Part shown: piece by piece, positions 33,750-43,733 of the stretch
Layout: each line of letters starts with the position of its first letter
How positions within the stretch are numbered: position 1 is the first letter of the stretch
Source of the DNA: Gracilaria vermiculophylla
Lineage: Eukaryota; Rhodophyta; Florideophyceae; Gracilariales; Gracilariaceae
Direction: 5' to 3'
Assembly (NCBI GenBank): GCA_019155205.2
Contig: JAHNZQ020003148.1
Location: 36,182-100,181, forward strand
Length of the DNA: 64,000 nucleotides
The notes under the pieces: model-generated
The model's database searches: none
The model's input: only the letters and a program-made list of their open reading frames with translations
What the model was told of the DNA's origin: nothing
Translations under genes and position numbers: made by a program

Positions 33750-35786
33750 TCTTTCAAGAAGGTGACAGCAAAAGCAATGGCAAGTAGCGTTGGAGGCAGT
33801 GGTTGGCCTCGGGATACACGCGAGCGTCGTGCGAGCGCGGGAAAAGCGGAACGGAGTGAGAGGTCAAGTTCAAGAGACGAAGACGGAGTCCACACGGGTA
33901 AGCGCCTTCGTCACTCGAGGAGGTACCCTGAGCGAGAAGCCCTACTCGCCGCGGTGCCAGCGGGTGCGCGAAGCAACCGTCGCGAGGTGTGGCTCATGTG
34001 GTTTCCAAAAATCTGTCTGGCCTGGCGCCGCCGCGCCGACTGCTGGCCTCACAAAGCACTCGCGCAGATTCATGATATTCTTTCTGTTTTGCCAAATATG
34101 TATGTCTTTTTAGCGAAAACTCGCAAATTTTCATTTTCGTTACGTGTGCACGTTGCATCGCTGTATGTGAGTAGGATTGCACTGGCGCGGACACTTGCCA
34201 TGGGTGAACTTGGAGGACAAGCTGTCAAAGCCAAGTTGACAGGACGAACAACGCATATACGCCTTCTGATTGGCCATGAACCGGGTCCTGAAAACCAAAA
34301 TGTTCAATTTTGGACCATTTCAAAGAGATGCACAAGAACTTGAATACTTTTGATGTTTTACGCATTTCATACTGTGTACTGACTGAATCGTAACTAAGGA
34401 GTTGCCTAAAGAAAAACACATATTTTTGGATTTTGTTTTTTTTTAAAGTTGCGTCCAGTACAGGTTTTTCGCTTGCCTGTACATCAAACTCAAGCCCTCT
34501 ATGAACCTCGAACTTACTCTAATGGTGATGAAAATTTTCTATTTATGTGAAACCGTGACAAATACTTTTCTCGATTTAATTGGTGCAACCTGAAACACAG
34601 AAAAATAAGTGTTATGCGAATACCGGAAAGTCAAAATATTATAATCAAAATAAAAAAAGATTTGGTCCTTTTGTACAAATGTGTTCCGTTTGCATCTAAT
34701 ACTTTTATCATAAAGAACCAAATCGAGTCTCAACAAATGATTCGTCACCAGTTCACCATAGCTCCAAATTTGCGCCGGAATATTTCTTTCTTTGCTGATG
34801 TCAGCTTCCTGTTTTTAAAAATGAAAGAATAGTTACGTTATGCTCTGGACCGTGTTGATAAGTGGACTAGGAGGGCTCAAGAAATAGTGCATTTATCATC
34901 AACATCTAGCGTCCTGGGCGATATTCAACAAAGAATAATGAGATACTGAGGATTTCCCAAAACTGATCTACAATTTTTTATCTCTTTTCCATAGCACAAC
35001 AATCCGCGATGTGAATACATTTGTCAGAAATTGATTTTGGCCTGGACACTGGTCTCGAGGGCAATAACGTATTAGCTTAATTGTTTTGAAATATATTTGT
35101 TGCAGAGATTAACATTTTGCACTGCTCGCCTTTATATCCTACCTTTACAATCGTCATACAGCCAACGTCATTCTTCAGCCTCAAACTGACAAAACCATGC
35201 TTCGGGATCCGGCCTGACTTTCTCGAATCGATCCCAGTCTTTGAGGATTCTCGCGTCAATGCGTCGATGAATTCTTCATCATGGTTCACAGTCTGTAGGA
35301 GCTTGCCCTCACAAAACTCTGAGCACACGTTCGCATTAAAAGCGTCTTGGGGCTAAAATGGTTTATATTTTTATCGCAACGCCATTGCATTCCTTCATTA
35401 ATTGCCCAGTAGCAAAATCTATCTGGCGTGTTATGAACTCGGCAAAACTTCCTGAGAAAGCACAGAGCAATTTTGTGTTTCTAAAACTCGGGACCAAATC
35501 TTATTCCCCCATATTATCTCTTCGCTGTTTTGCTTTCCTTCGAAGCCATTCGCAACCCTCTCCCATCCAGGCTCCCGACTAATTCGTTTGCCATCATTGC
35601 AAGTCTACATTCAAGCAGTTGCAAAAAAGAAACCCATGTCAAATTTAATGATTCAGAAAGCGGGCACAAGACAATATCGAACGAACTCCAAGCTCGCACA
35701 CTCACGCAATTCGTCGCTGCATGCCTAAATTCTACGCACTCGGGATTTGGCAATTTAAAAGCGACCTGCAGTCGCTGTCAGAAAAC
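33750..35786. other. upstream region of DUF760 gene, then AT-rich intergenic
   Basis: 33.75-34.2 kb is GC-rich with CGCG steps and is the probable promoter of the minus-strand DUF760 gene. Near 34260 the sequence GATTGGCC (a reverse CCAAT box) is present. From 34.35 to 35.78 kb it is AT-rich. A minus ORF at 35077-35328 has balanced composition but no ATG context or domain that would support it. Confidence 0.4.
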
Positions 35787-36389
35787 CTAGAAGGGATCAC
35801 CATAAAATCCCGGCGTGATGGACGGAGACGAGGGCGGGCTACGTCTGCCATGCCCCTTGGCGGCGGCAGAAACGTCCTCGCTCTGGATGGCGGCCGTGAG
35901 ATGCTCAACTTCGCGTTCCAGATGTCGTATGCGGGCGTCGTTTTCGTGCATTTTCCGGAGCATTTCGGCTTCTTCCGCCTTCTTTCTTTCGCGGCTGCGC
36001 CTCGCGCTTTCGTTGTTCTGCTTTCTTCGAATGGCGGTACGAAGCTCACTTGGCGCATTCCTGACACTGCTTGGAAGCTGCTGCACACAGGAGGGCCCGG
36101 CGCCTGTTGTCGGATATGGCATGGAGGAAGCGGATGCACTAGCCTGGGTTGAAGAGGGGGGCTGGTGCCTGTGACGAGAGCTGGATGGCCTGTGAGCATC
36201 GGCGGAAGCACCGCGTGAAGCGCCTCTATGACCGTGGCTTGAACGAGTTTGAGAATTGTTGGAAGGTGATCTTGAAGGGCGCTTTCCATGTGCATTCTCA
36301 GCCGCAGAGGCGGAGGGGTTTTGCAATTGTTGTGAAGCGCTCGCAGCAGAATTATTGCCCCTTCTGCCGTTCCTTGGAGTTGAAGACAT
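35787..36389 (-). CDS. bZIP transcription factor (200 aa)
   Basis: The frame opens at TTG 36396-36398. The first ATG is 36387-36389 (MSSTPRNG), taken as the start. Residues 1-115 are Ser/Ala/Pro/His-rich and disordered. Residues ~119-167 are a bZIP domain: basic region RRKQNNESARRSRERKK with the invariant Asn-x7-Arg pattern (NNESARRSR), followed by a short zipper (EMLRKMHENDARIRHLEREVEHL) of about three to four heptads, in which some d positions are Met or Ile rather than Leu. A Ser/Pro-rich tail ends in YGDPF. Function by family: dimeric sequence-specific DNA binding in the nucleus. The short zipper suggests heterodimerisation, which is inference. No intron is seen. Confidence 0.9.
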   Translation of the reverse strand: MSSTPRNGRRGNNSAASASQQLQNPSASAAENAHGKRPSRSPSNNSQTRSSHGHRGASRGASADAHRPSSSRHRHQPPSSTQASASASSMPYPTTGAGPSCVQQLPSSVRNAPSELRTAIRRKQNNESARRSRERKKAEEAEMLRKMHENDARIRHLEREVEHLTAAIQSEDVSAAAKGHGRRSPPSSPSITPGFYGDPF

Positions 36390-38700
36390 GATAAACAAAC
36401 CACAATTCTCAGCTCAGATGGAAGTTGAAACAATGGACAGAGATGCGGAGCGAGAGAAAGAAGTGCTTAGCAATGTTTGTCGCAGAGAGCTACCGTGGCA
36501 GGGGTGAGGGTCATATGCGGGGTTATTCTTCTGTGCAGAGTATGAAATTTTTTGTTTTGTTTTAAGGTTGAATCCGATGACGACCAAACCGAGGAGTGCA
36601 TCGGTGTTGATTGAGAATATGACAGTCCAGGAGAGAAGGTCTTTTATAGAGGAGAAAACGGAGTGCCAATCGACAGAGCTCGGAATAGGAAGCGTCCTGC
36701 GGGGAACAGACAGTGTTGTCGGTATCACCGCAACGTTGGGAAGGATGATCATGGTTGGGTCGCAGAAGGGGCAACGATTAAAAATGGACGTCCCGGATGG
36801 CGCAAAGGACGGAAAACAAAAAAGGCGACAAGGATATCCGCACGGAGCATGTGGGAATGGGAAGCACGATGACGACATAACGATTGGGAGCGCAACAAGA
36901 GGTATCGCACTAGGGCGGTTGGAAGGGCGGAAGAGAGAGGGGGAGCGACGCACACCAATGGCGCAAAATGGAGATGGGAATACGATTGCGTTCATGCTGT
37001 TTAAACAGCGCCTCATGAAACAGAGCCTCGGGCGGTGTAATGCAGGGCACATTCGAGTGTCCAGCTGTGGCGTGGAGAGAAACGATAGCTGGGTGTCAAG
37101 GGCGCCGGGGGGGTGGGACGGGGAGGGCGATGGGGTGGGGTGCGAAGAAGGGGAGCGCAGACAAACTGGGGTTGCCAACGGTATGTACGATGCGTTTACT
37201 TACGGTGGGCGGATGCATCGCTGCATTACATGAAGCAAGTGCTGAGGAATTGCTGAGGTAAGCAGCGAGGGCGCTGTTTATTGGGTGTGCACCGACAGCC
37301 GCATTCTTGCGACTGGCGCATTTTGCGCGCCGAGCAGTGCGGCGCATTTTGGGGGGAAGAGAAGACATGGCTCGGGGGCACCAGTATGGCGCTGTGCCTA
37401 CGCCACTGCGACGTGTATTTCTAGGCAGACAGTTGATGCGTGCCCTCTGCTCGCCCAAGCGTACCGGGAAACGATCGCGTCTCGCGGCGTGTCGCTTCAA
37501 CGCACACCAATAGTACGCTTGTGTTGGCGCACGTGGGCACGTAAGCCGCGCTGTGCGGTGCCCCATCGGAATACGCCGAAACTGTTTCATTTTGGCATTC
37601 ATAAGAGCCTCATTCTTTTTTTTTGGCACTGTAAATGAAATTTACTAGTCGCTTCCATGACTGTCTCCAAAAGTTCAAGAACGTTTTTTTCGTGTGAAGT
37701 TACGGTACTACCTTAGCACTTGTAAGCATTCTGTGCTTCTAAACGCAAATCGAACGTTGTGGGAGCACTCTTAACTGACAGACTCCAAAGTCCATTTTTC
37801 CCAGGAAAACCCCCGGCAAATATTGTACAGATGTCACATTAGAAAAGACGTTACAAAACCAAATGAATAGAAACTAAAATTATTGCTCTCTAGAGAGCGC
37901 ATAAATACAGAAATGTCGCTTCAATATTGCATGTACAGTGCTTATTTTGCATGTAAATTAAAGAAAAACAATATTTGTTTTGATATCTTTTAGTAGAAAT
38001 AACAGTGCTCACTATATATTTTTTACTTAATTTGAAATTCTTGAGAGTTGTTGTCCAAGCAGTTTACAACAGAGCTTTCCTGCAAAAATTAACTAATTAC
38101 GTAAAGAATAGAAAAAAAAGAAACACATAGTTTTCAACACAAATAGGATACAATAAAGCAGCAAACATAAATACAGTATCAGTTTGGCAACAACACAAAA
38201 CAGTCTTACTTTATGCTTTATCATAAAATTCGCGCAAAGAGTACGATTCTACGCCGAAACCTGCATGCTTAAGGGTTGATTGTCTCTGCTTGAGACCCGA
38301 CCTGGTGCAATGTAGTTTATTTAGGGTGCCTTTATTCGCCGAATATTTTGCCTATCTTGAGAATACTTGTTCTAGGTGAACACTTTTAGTACAGAAAAGA
38401 TCAATTACATTCGCAAAGATTAATTTTATGCGAAGAAAGCGTATCAATACAGGCTTTCTATCTTACATGCCCTTTTAGTGGTTTCTAACTGTAGCGTTGT
38501 CCATTTTTACGTGAAATTCTGTAGTGTACATTGGAATTGTTCTTAGTATGCAAAAATTCTTGGGTGGCGGTAGAAATTTATTTGAGCATGAAAAATGTAA
38601 CGGTTGCGTTGTGCGAAACTATTTGCGCATGAGGTCCTACTTTCAGTTTTTTTGCTAAATGTACTTTTCTTGAATGGTAGGGTACTGAACATTTTCATAC
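36390..38700. other. upstream region of bZIP gene and AT-rich intergenic
   Basis: On the minus strand 36.4-37.15 kb is CT-rich with Pro/Ser-rich shadow ORFs on both strands (minus 36414-37178, plus 36568-37233), the same type of leader as at other genes here. 37.25-37.6 kb is the GC-rich block and includes GCATTTTGCGCGCCGAGC, an E2F-like TTTTGCGC. From 37.63 to 38.7 kb the sequence is AT-rich and I see nothing in it. Confidence 0.4.
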
Positions 38701-39360
38701 GCAGCCAATTACAGTGCGATTTTTAAGTGCTGTAAATCTAAGTAAACCTTTAATAAGAAGAGCCAAATGTGTGTCGAAAATGCAGTACTGTAAAGTGCGC
38801 CTTTTCGAGCAGCTGCGCGGAGGAGGCGCCGCGCGAGGGCGCGGCGGGGGCGCGCGAGCCTCGGGCGCGGCGCGTACGCAGCTTACATCCCGAGTGCGCC
38901 ACTTACATCTCGGGCGCCCGTCGAGATTGGAAACCGCCGCGCGCGCTGTGAGCGGAAGCGCAGCTCGAGATCATCCGCAAGGGCTGCTTGATTTGGCGGC
39001 CTCTCGGCCACAAGCGAGCCGCCGCGCGGAGAACGCTGCGCGGCCGCGCCGAATTCAACGGCGCATGCGACGGGCCGTGTATGAGCGCCTTGGCGCGCGC
39101 TGCGACTTTGCGGGAGCTTTTGGGCGCGTTACGTGATGCTTCAAACGGCTCGCCACAGTTCGCGGTTCACGATATACGGCGGTGCGCGGCGGCACGGCAC
39201 GGCGGCGAGTTTGCACGGTGCGCCGCGGCGGCAGCGAGCGGCGGCGGCTGGGGCACAGCGAGGCGGCGGATTCGCGCGGTAGCATGCGGTGCGGGCCAGT
39301 TGGCTACGCGCATGAAGGGGCGGCGGCTTGAGTGCGGGCGGCGAATGTGCGGCGTGGCGC

Positions 39361-39432
39361 GCGTGGCATGCGTGGAGCGCGTGGCATGCGTGGAGGGCGT
39401 GGCATGCGTGGAGCGCGTGGCGCGCGTGGCGC
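39361..39432 (+). repeat. 18-bp tandem repeat, four units
   Basis: Units GCGTGGCATGCGTGGAGC (39361), the same with a final G (39379), the first form again (39397) and a diverged GCGTGGCGCGCGTGGCGC (39415). Confidence 0.9.
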
Positions 39433-40342
39433 GGCGCCCTGGCCGTCGCGCATGGGAGGCGCGCGCCTCAATTCATGACAAAAAGTTTTTTGGCGACAAG
39501 CGTTGTGGCGCGCTTGGGCCACCGTCCCGACGTTGCCGCTGTGGTGGGGGAGGGGCGCGCGCCGCGCGCGCCGCATGCCTGCCGCCGCTTAATTCACTGA
39601 CTGGCAACAGGGCGCGCCGTTTACAGCGCTCGCGCGCGCCACAGCCAACGGCAGACGCCCCACAGTTGGCGCTCGCGCGCCGCCACCGCCGCCGCCGCTG
39701 TCGCCGTCGTCGTCGCCTCCGCCGCCGTCGCCACCACCGCAGCCGCGCCGCCGCGCCGCCGTCGCTCCCGCTGCCGCCGTCGCTGCTTACAGCTGCCGCT
39801 GCGTATGGGTTGTGCACGCGCGCGAGTGCGGGAATTTCAGCCCCCAAATTCAGCGCTGCCGATGCGCGCCATGGGCGCGCGCGTGCCGCGCGTTTTGCGG
39901 CGCGCTTCGCTGCGCGCTTCCTCGCGCGCCGCGTAGAGCCGCGAGCGCCACGCTACGCCCACGCCGGGCGGCGCACCGTCCCGGTCGCGCGCCGCGCACG
40001 CGCGCCGCACCGTGCGCCGCGCCGCACCTTCGGCGCACGCAGTTCTTATGCGCGCGCGCCGTTCTTCTGCATGCCCGTTGTCGGAGCGCGTCGCCGTGTG
40101 CACCACCGCGCCGCCCCCTACGTCCGCTCTTCCGCTCCGCCGCCAGCCGCCCGCTGCCCGCCGCCCGCCAAGAGCGCCCACACCTGATTACGCGCCCGCG
40201 TCCTTCGCCCCTCCGTCCATTCATTTGTCCTCCGTCCGCTGTCGATTCAAATTCTCTCGAGCCTCCGCACTTGTCATCCGTCGCGTCGCGCGACCGCCCT
40301 CCGTTTGAAACGCCGCTCAAAACCACCCGCCTTCCCCGCCAT

Positions 40343-40370
<28 letters not shown>
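40343..40370 (+). repeat. poly-C run (28 nt)
   Basis: An uninterrupted run of 28 C in the CT-rich leader of the malectin gene. Its length may be imprecise in the assembly. Confidence 0.9.
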
Positions 40371-40373
<3 letters not shown>

Positions 40374-40706
40374 CCACCCCCGCGCCGCAGCCTTCGCCCG
40401 CGCCCTCTTTCCCCGCGCCCTCTCTCTCCGCCCCACCTATTGCTTTCCCCTTTCCGCCGCCGCTCACCGTCTCGTCCGCGCTTCGCGTGGACCTGGTGTG
40501 ATATCCACCCGCACTGCTAGAAGCATTCCGCCCCCAAGCGCAACCCTTTCCGTCCGCCGATTGTCCTGTGTACGCACCTGCACCATATTCCTTGCTGCTG
40601 CGATTCGCATCCACCCCCATCCGCGCTTTCCCCGCCCACCGCCCCTCTCCTTCCTTTCCTTCCCCGCTTCTTCTTTCCCCCTTCCGTCCCCCGCTCCCCT
40701 CGCCAG

Positions 40707-43700
40707 ATGTCCATCTCCGTCCGTCGCCGAACGCTGCTAAGCGTCCTGCTGCTCCTGGTCCACCTGTCGTGTACCCTCGCCGCCTCCGTCCTCAAATACA
40801 ATGTAGGAGGGCTTGCCATCGCTGACTACCAACCCGATCCCATCGCCTACCTCAACGGCGTCGATCTGTACTTCCGCCCGGCCCCCGTCGCAGGCCTCAC
40901 CGTCGGCAGCTCGCACCGCTGGGCCGCCAAGAACGGCTTTTCCTACACGATCCCCACCGGCCCGGGCACCTTCACCGTGCAGCTCGTCTTTGCCGAGATC
41001 TACCCCCCCACGCAGGCCGTCGGCAAGCGCGTCTTCAACGTTGCCGTGCAGGACAACATGGTCCTGAAAAACTTAGACGTCTTCAAGGAGGCCGGCCCCA
41101 ACAAGGAGATCACCAAGACCTTTGAAAACATCGTCGTTCCCGACGCCTCGCTTACCATCGCCTGCATGCAGGGCCCGGCGGAGAACCCCATGCTGTCCGC
41201 CATCATCATCAAGAGCGTCGACGGCTCCGACATCCCCATCGGCGACGCCGTCACCACCGGCGAGGGGGTGTCCGCCCCGACGTCGCTCACCAACAAGGAG
41301 TTTGACCACCAGGCCCATGCCGTCGCCGGCGACACCTACCTGGCCACCGACTTCAACAACGACGGCCTCGCCGCGGTCGAGCTGGACGGCACCTTGTCGC
41401 ACTCGCACTACAACAACCCGCAAACCGGCGAGAGCGGTTACGTCGCCAAGTACCAGTGGTCTGTGGGCAACACCGTCATCAGTACCAAGAGCAAGTTCAC
41501 CGCAAACTTTAAGACCGGTGTCACGGATGTTCAACTCACCGTTACCGATCAGACGGGCGACGTGGCGTCGGCGTTCACCCAGGTCAAGGTGTCACCCGCC
41601 ACGTCGGGCGGTGCCTACTGCTACTACTACTCGGGTGCCTCCAAGCTGGCCTTTTCGCTGGGTGAGGGGCAAAAGGCGGACGAGGGTCACGCCGCGAACA
41701 TTATTGACTTTCAAAATGACGAGTTCCCGTACACCAAGAAGGACCTGCCGCAGGGCGCCTCCGTTTGGGGCGCCCGATGCGTCACGTACTTCTCGAGCAA
41801 GATCACCCAGCAGCACACGTTCAGCATCAAATACCAGGGCGGGGGGGCCATTCTGCTCGTCAATGGAGTCCAAAAGGTTGCCGGTGGCCCAAGCCCCAAC
41901 GCGTTGAAGACCATCAACGCCGTTGTCACCGTTCCCGTGGGCGACGTGCCCATCCAGGTTTTGTATTTCAAGTCCGCCGCCACCTCCTTCACCTGGTTGA
42001 CCTTTCTGGTGGACAACGTGATTGCGCCACCGAGCGTAATTGGGTACCGATCGGCGGAGATTGCCCCGGCCATCTCTGGCACCAACACGGCCACCGCGCC
42101 TTCGAATGGCGGCGGGCAACTGCAAATCATTGGAACGGGCTTCTTCAACGGTGTGGTGGTCAAAATTGGGAAAGCCTCGCCAGAATTTACGCTCATCTCC
42201 GCCACCCAAATTGTGATCCCGACCATCCCCAAGGCTTCGGAAGCTGGCGGAACTAATGTGTTTATCGTCGTTTCAAACGCCGCTGGCTCTTCCAATGCTT
42301 TTGCTCTGACGTACAACAATCAGGTCAAGGCCGGAGTGGCATGGGATGAAACCTTCCTGAAGAAAGGCAATGGCAAGTTGTCTATCAAGCAGGTCACATC
42401 GGTGGTCATTGGCCCTGACGCCAACTACTACATGGGGTCGCTTTCTGGTGTCGTACACAAGCTCTCCGTTGCCAAAGACCTTCAGGTCACTTCTCAGTGC
42501 CAATCGGCAAAGGTTGGGGACAATCGCGGAATTCTCGGCATCGCGTTCAACCCCAAATCGAAGGATATTCGTGTTTACGTTACCACAAGCTCGCTGTATT
42601 GGGGTTTTGGAGGACCTTTATCCAAGTCCGCGTCGGGTTGGGCCAATGGTGCGGTGGACAGTCTTGTTGCGGGGTGCGGCTGTCTCTGCTATGAGAAGCA
42701 GGTCATTTCGGGTCTTCCCGTGTCAAATCATGATCACGGTGTGAATTCGCTGATGTTCTTGAATAATGGAGACCTTCTCATTTCCGTTGGAGGCGCTACG
42801 AATGCCGGTCACAACACTCCCGGCAACAAGCTTGGAGGCAAGCCGGAAACCCCTCTGTCTGCCGCCATTTTGATCGCCAAGCTTTCAAAGGGCGGTGCTT
42901 TCAATGGGAAAATTACATACAATCAGTACACAAATCCAGATACCAGTGTACAAACCGGCGGGGATGTTTCTGTGTACGCTTCCGGGCTTCGTAACTGCTT
43001 CGGAATGGCCCTTCGCACAAACGGCCAAATATGGGCAACGGATAATGGGGGCAACTTTGGCTATGGAGATATTAGTACTTCTTGCACGCAACATGTGAAG
43101 TTTTCACAGAAGATGTTTGACGAGCTGAATCTGATCGTCCCAGGTAGCTACTATGGACATCCTAATCGCAACAGGAAGCAATGTACATTTGGCTCCGGTG
43201 TTCCTCCGAAGGCTACTATGGTCAGCGCCACAACTGGCATTGTTGAGTACACGTCAAACGTTTTCCATGGCGATCTCAAGGGCGAGCTGATCTTGTCCAA
43301 GTATGCCGCATCCGGCTCAGGCGTCACGTGGAGAACAAAGGTCGAGAACAACAACGTGAATTTGATCAAGATGACGGGCTATTCCGGAATTAACGTCATT
43401 AACGGCTTGTACGGAGAATTAGTCATGCCAAGGGTGCAGCAGGGCTTCGTGGCTGTTCTAAAGCCGAAGTATTCAGTGGGGACGGCGCCGTTTGTGATCG
43501 CGGTGACGCCGAGAAGAGGCGTGGTTGGCAGCACTGTATACGTTTCCGGCGAAAACTTTAGCAGCGGAGTTGTGGTGAAGTTTGGAGGAGCATTAGCAAA
43601 GGTCACTTCGGTCGTCGGTCAGATCGGTTTGTTTTGTACCGTTCCGCCAGGGTCTGGAGCAGTATCTGTCGTCGTTTCAGTCGGGGTTCAATCGAGCGAT

Positions 43701-43733
43701 GTATATCCCGGATACGATTTCATCTACGTTTAG
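40707..43733 (+). CDS. secreted malectin / IPT / beta-propeller protein (1008 aa)
   Basis: Starts at the first ATG after the leader. Residues 1-26 form a signal peptide (basic start, LLSVLLLLVHL core, AA cleavage). Malectin-type carbohydrate-binding domain ~28-168 (YNVGG start, FTVQLVFAEIYPP, FNVAVQD). PKD-like domain ~205-297 (YQWSVGN, VQLTVTDQTG). A PA14-like sandwich ~300-440. IPT/TIG domain ~446-540 (GGGQLQIIGTGFF). Glucose/sorbosone-dehydrogenase-like beta-propeller ~545-925 with RGILGIAFNP, DHGVNSLMFLNNGDLLISVG, VYASGLRNCFGMALRTNGQIWATDNG and SYYGHPN. A second IPT/TIG ~930-1008 ends the protein. No membrane anchor is seen. It is most likely an extracellular or cell-wall protein that binds or oxidises sugars. 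The propeller has the fold but I cannot confirm its catalytic residues. GC is high at the 5' end and falls toward the 3' end. No intron is seen. Confidence 0.88.
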   Translation: MSISVRRRTLLSVLLLLVHLSCTLAASVLKYNVGGLAIADYQPDPIAYLNGVDLYFRPAPVAGLTVGSSHRWAAKNGFSYTIPTGPGTFTVQLVFAEIYPPTQAVGKRVFNVAVQDNMVLKNLDVFKEAGPNKEITKTFENIVVPDASLTIACMQGPAENPMLSAIIIKSVDGSDIPIGDAVTTGEGVSAPTSLTNKEFDHQAHAVAGDTYLATDFNNDGLAAVELDGTLSHSHYNNPQTGESGYVAKYQWSVGNTVISTKSKFTANFKTGVTDVQLTVTDQTGDVASAFTQVKVSPATSGGAYCYYYSGASKLAFSLGEGQKADEGHAANIIDFQNDEFPYTKKDLPQGASVWGARCVTYFSSKITQQHTFSIKYQGGGAILLVNGVQKVAGGPSPNALKTINAVVTVPVGDVPIQVLYFKSAATSFTWLTFLVDNVIAPPSVIGYRSAEIAPAISGTNTATAPSNGGGQLQIIGTGFFNGVVVKIGKASPEFTLISATQIVIPTIPKASEAGGTNVFIVVSNAAGSSNAFALTYNNQVKAGVAWDETFLKKGNGKLSIKQVTSVVIGPDANYYMGSLSGVVHKLSVAKDLQVTSQCQSAKVGDNRGILGIAFNPKSKDIRVYVTTSSLYWGFGGPLSKSASGWANGAVDSLVAGCGCLCYEKQVISGLPVSNHDHGVNSLMFLNNGDLLISVGGATNAGHNTPGNKLGGKPETPLSAAILIAKLSKGGAFNGKITYNQYTNPDTSVQTGGDVSVYASGLRNCFGMALRTNGQIWATDNGGNFGYGDISTSCTQHVKFSQKMFDELNLIVPGSYYGHPNRNRKQCTFGSGVPPKATMVSATTGIVEYTSNVFHGDLKGELILSKYAASGSGVTWRTKVENNNVNLIKMTGYSGINVINGLYGELVMPRVQQGFVAVLKPKYSVGTAPFVIAVTPRRGVVGSTVYVSGENFSSGVVVKFGGALAKVTSVVGQIGLFCTVPPGSGAVSVVVSVGVQSSDVYPGYDFIYV

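Larger units (their letters stand above)
38790..40706 (+). promoter_or_regulatory. GC-rich upstream block and CT-rich leader of the malectin gene
   Basis: 38.8-40.15 kb is extremely rich in GCGC, GCCG and CGCG steps, with long shadow ORFs on both strands made of Ala/Arg. It holds an 18-bp tandem array (39361-39432), a CCG-rich microsatellite zone (about 39675-39790) and the CGCGCCGTTT motif (39613-39622). 40.2-40.7 kb is CT-rich with a run of 28 C at 40343-40370, and leads straight to the ATG at 40707. A long 5' leader is likely. No TATA box is obvious. Confidence 0.45.

Noticed and set aside
33762..34343. 193-codon plus ORF upstream of the DUF760 gene
   Set aside because: Lies in the GC-rich promoter block; Arg/Ala/Ser-rich without any domain.
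35077..35328. 83-codon minus ORF as a small gene
   Set aside because: Balanced composition but short, preceded by a close in-frame stop, with no recognisable motif.
36414..37233. Minus ORF 36414-37178 and plus ORF 36568-37233
   Set aside because: Opposing frames in the CT-rich leader of the bZIP gene; no domain in either.
39361..39432. CRISPR-like array
   Set aside because: 18-bp units are contiguous with no spacers; a simple tandem repeat in a eukaryotic GC-rich block.
38988..40187. 399-codon ORF and the opposing 256-codon ORF (39850-40620)
   Set aside because: Ala/Arg-rich translation in several frames of a GC-rich block; no domain, and the stop-free state follows from the lack of A/T.
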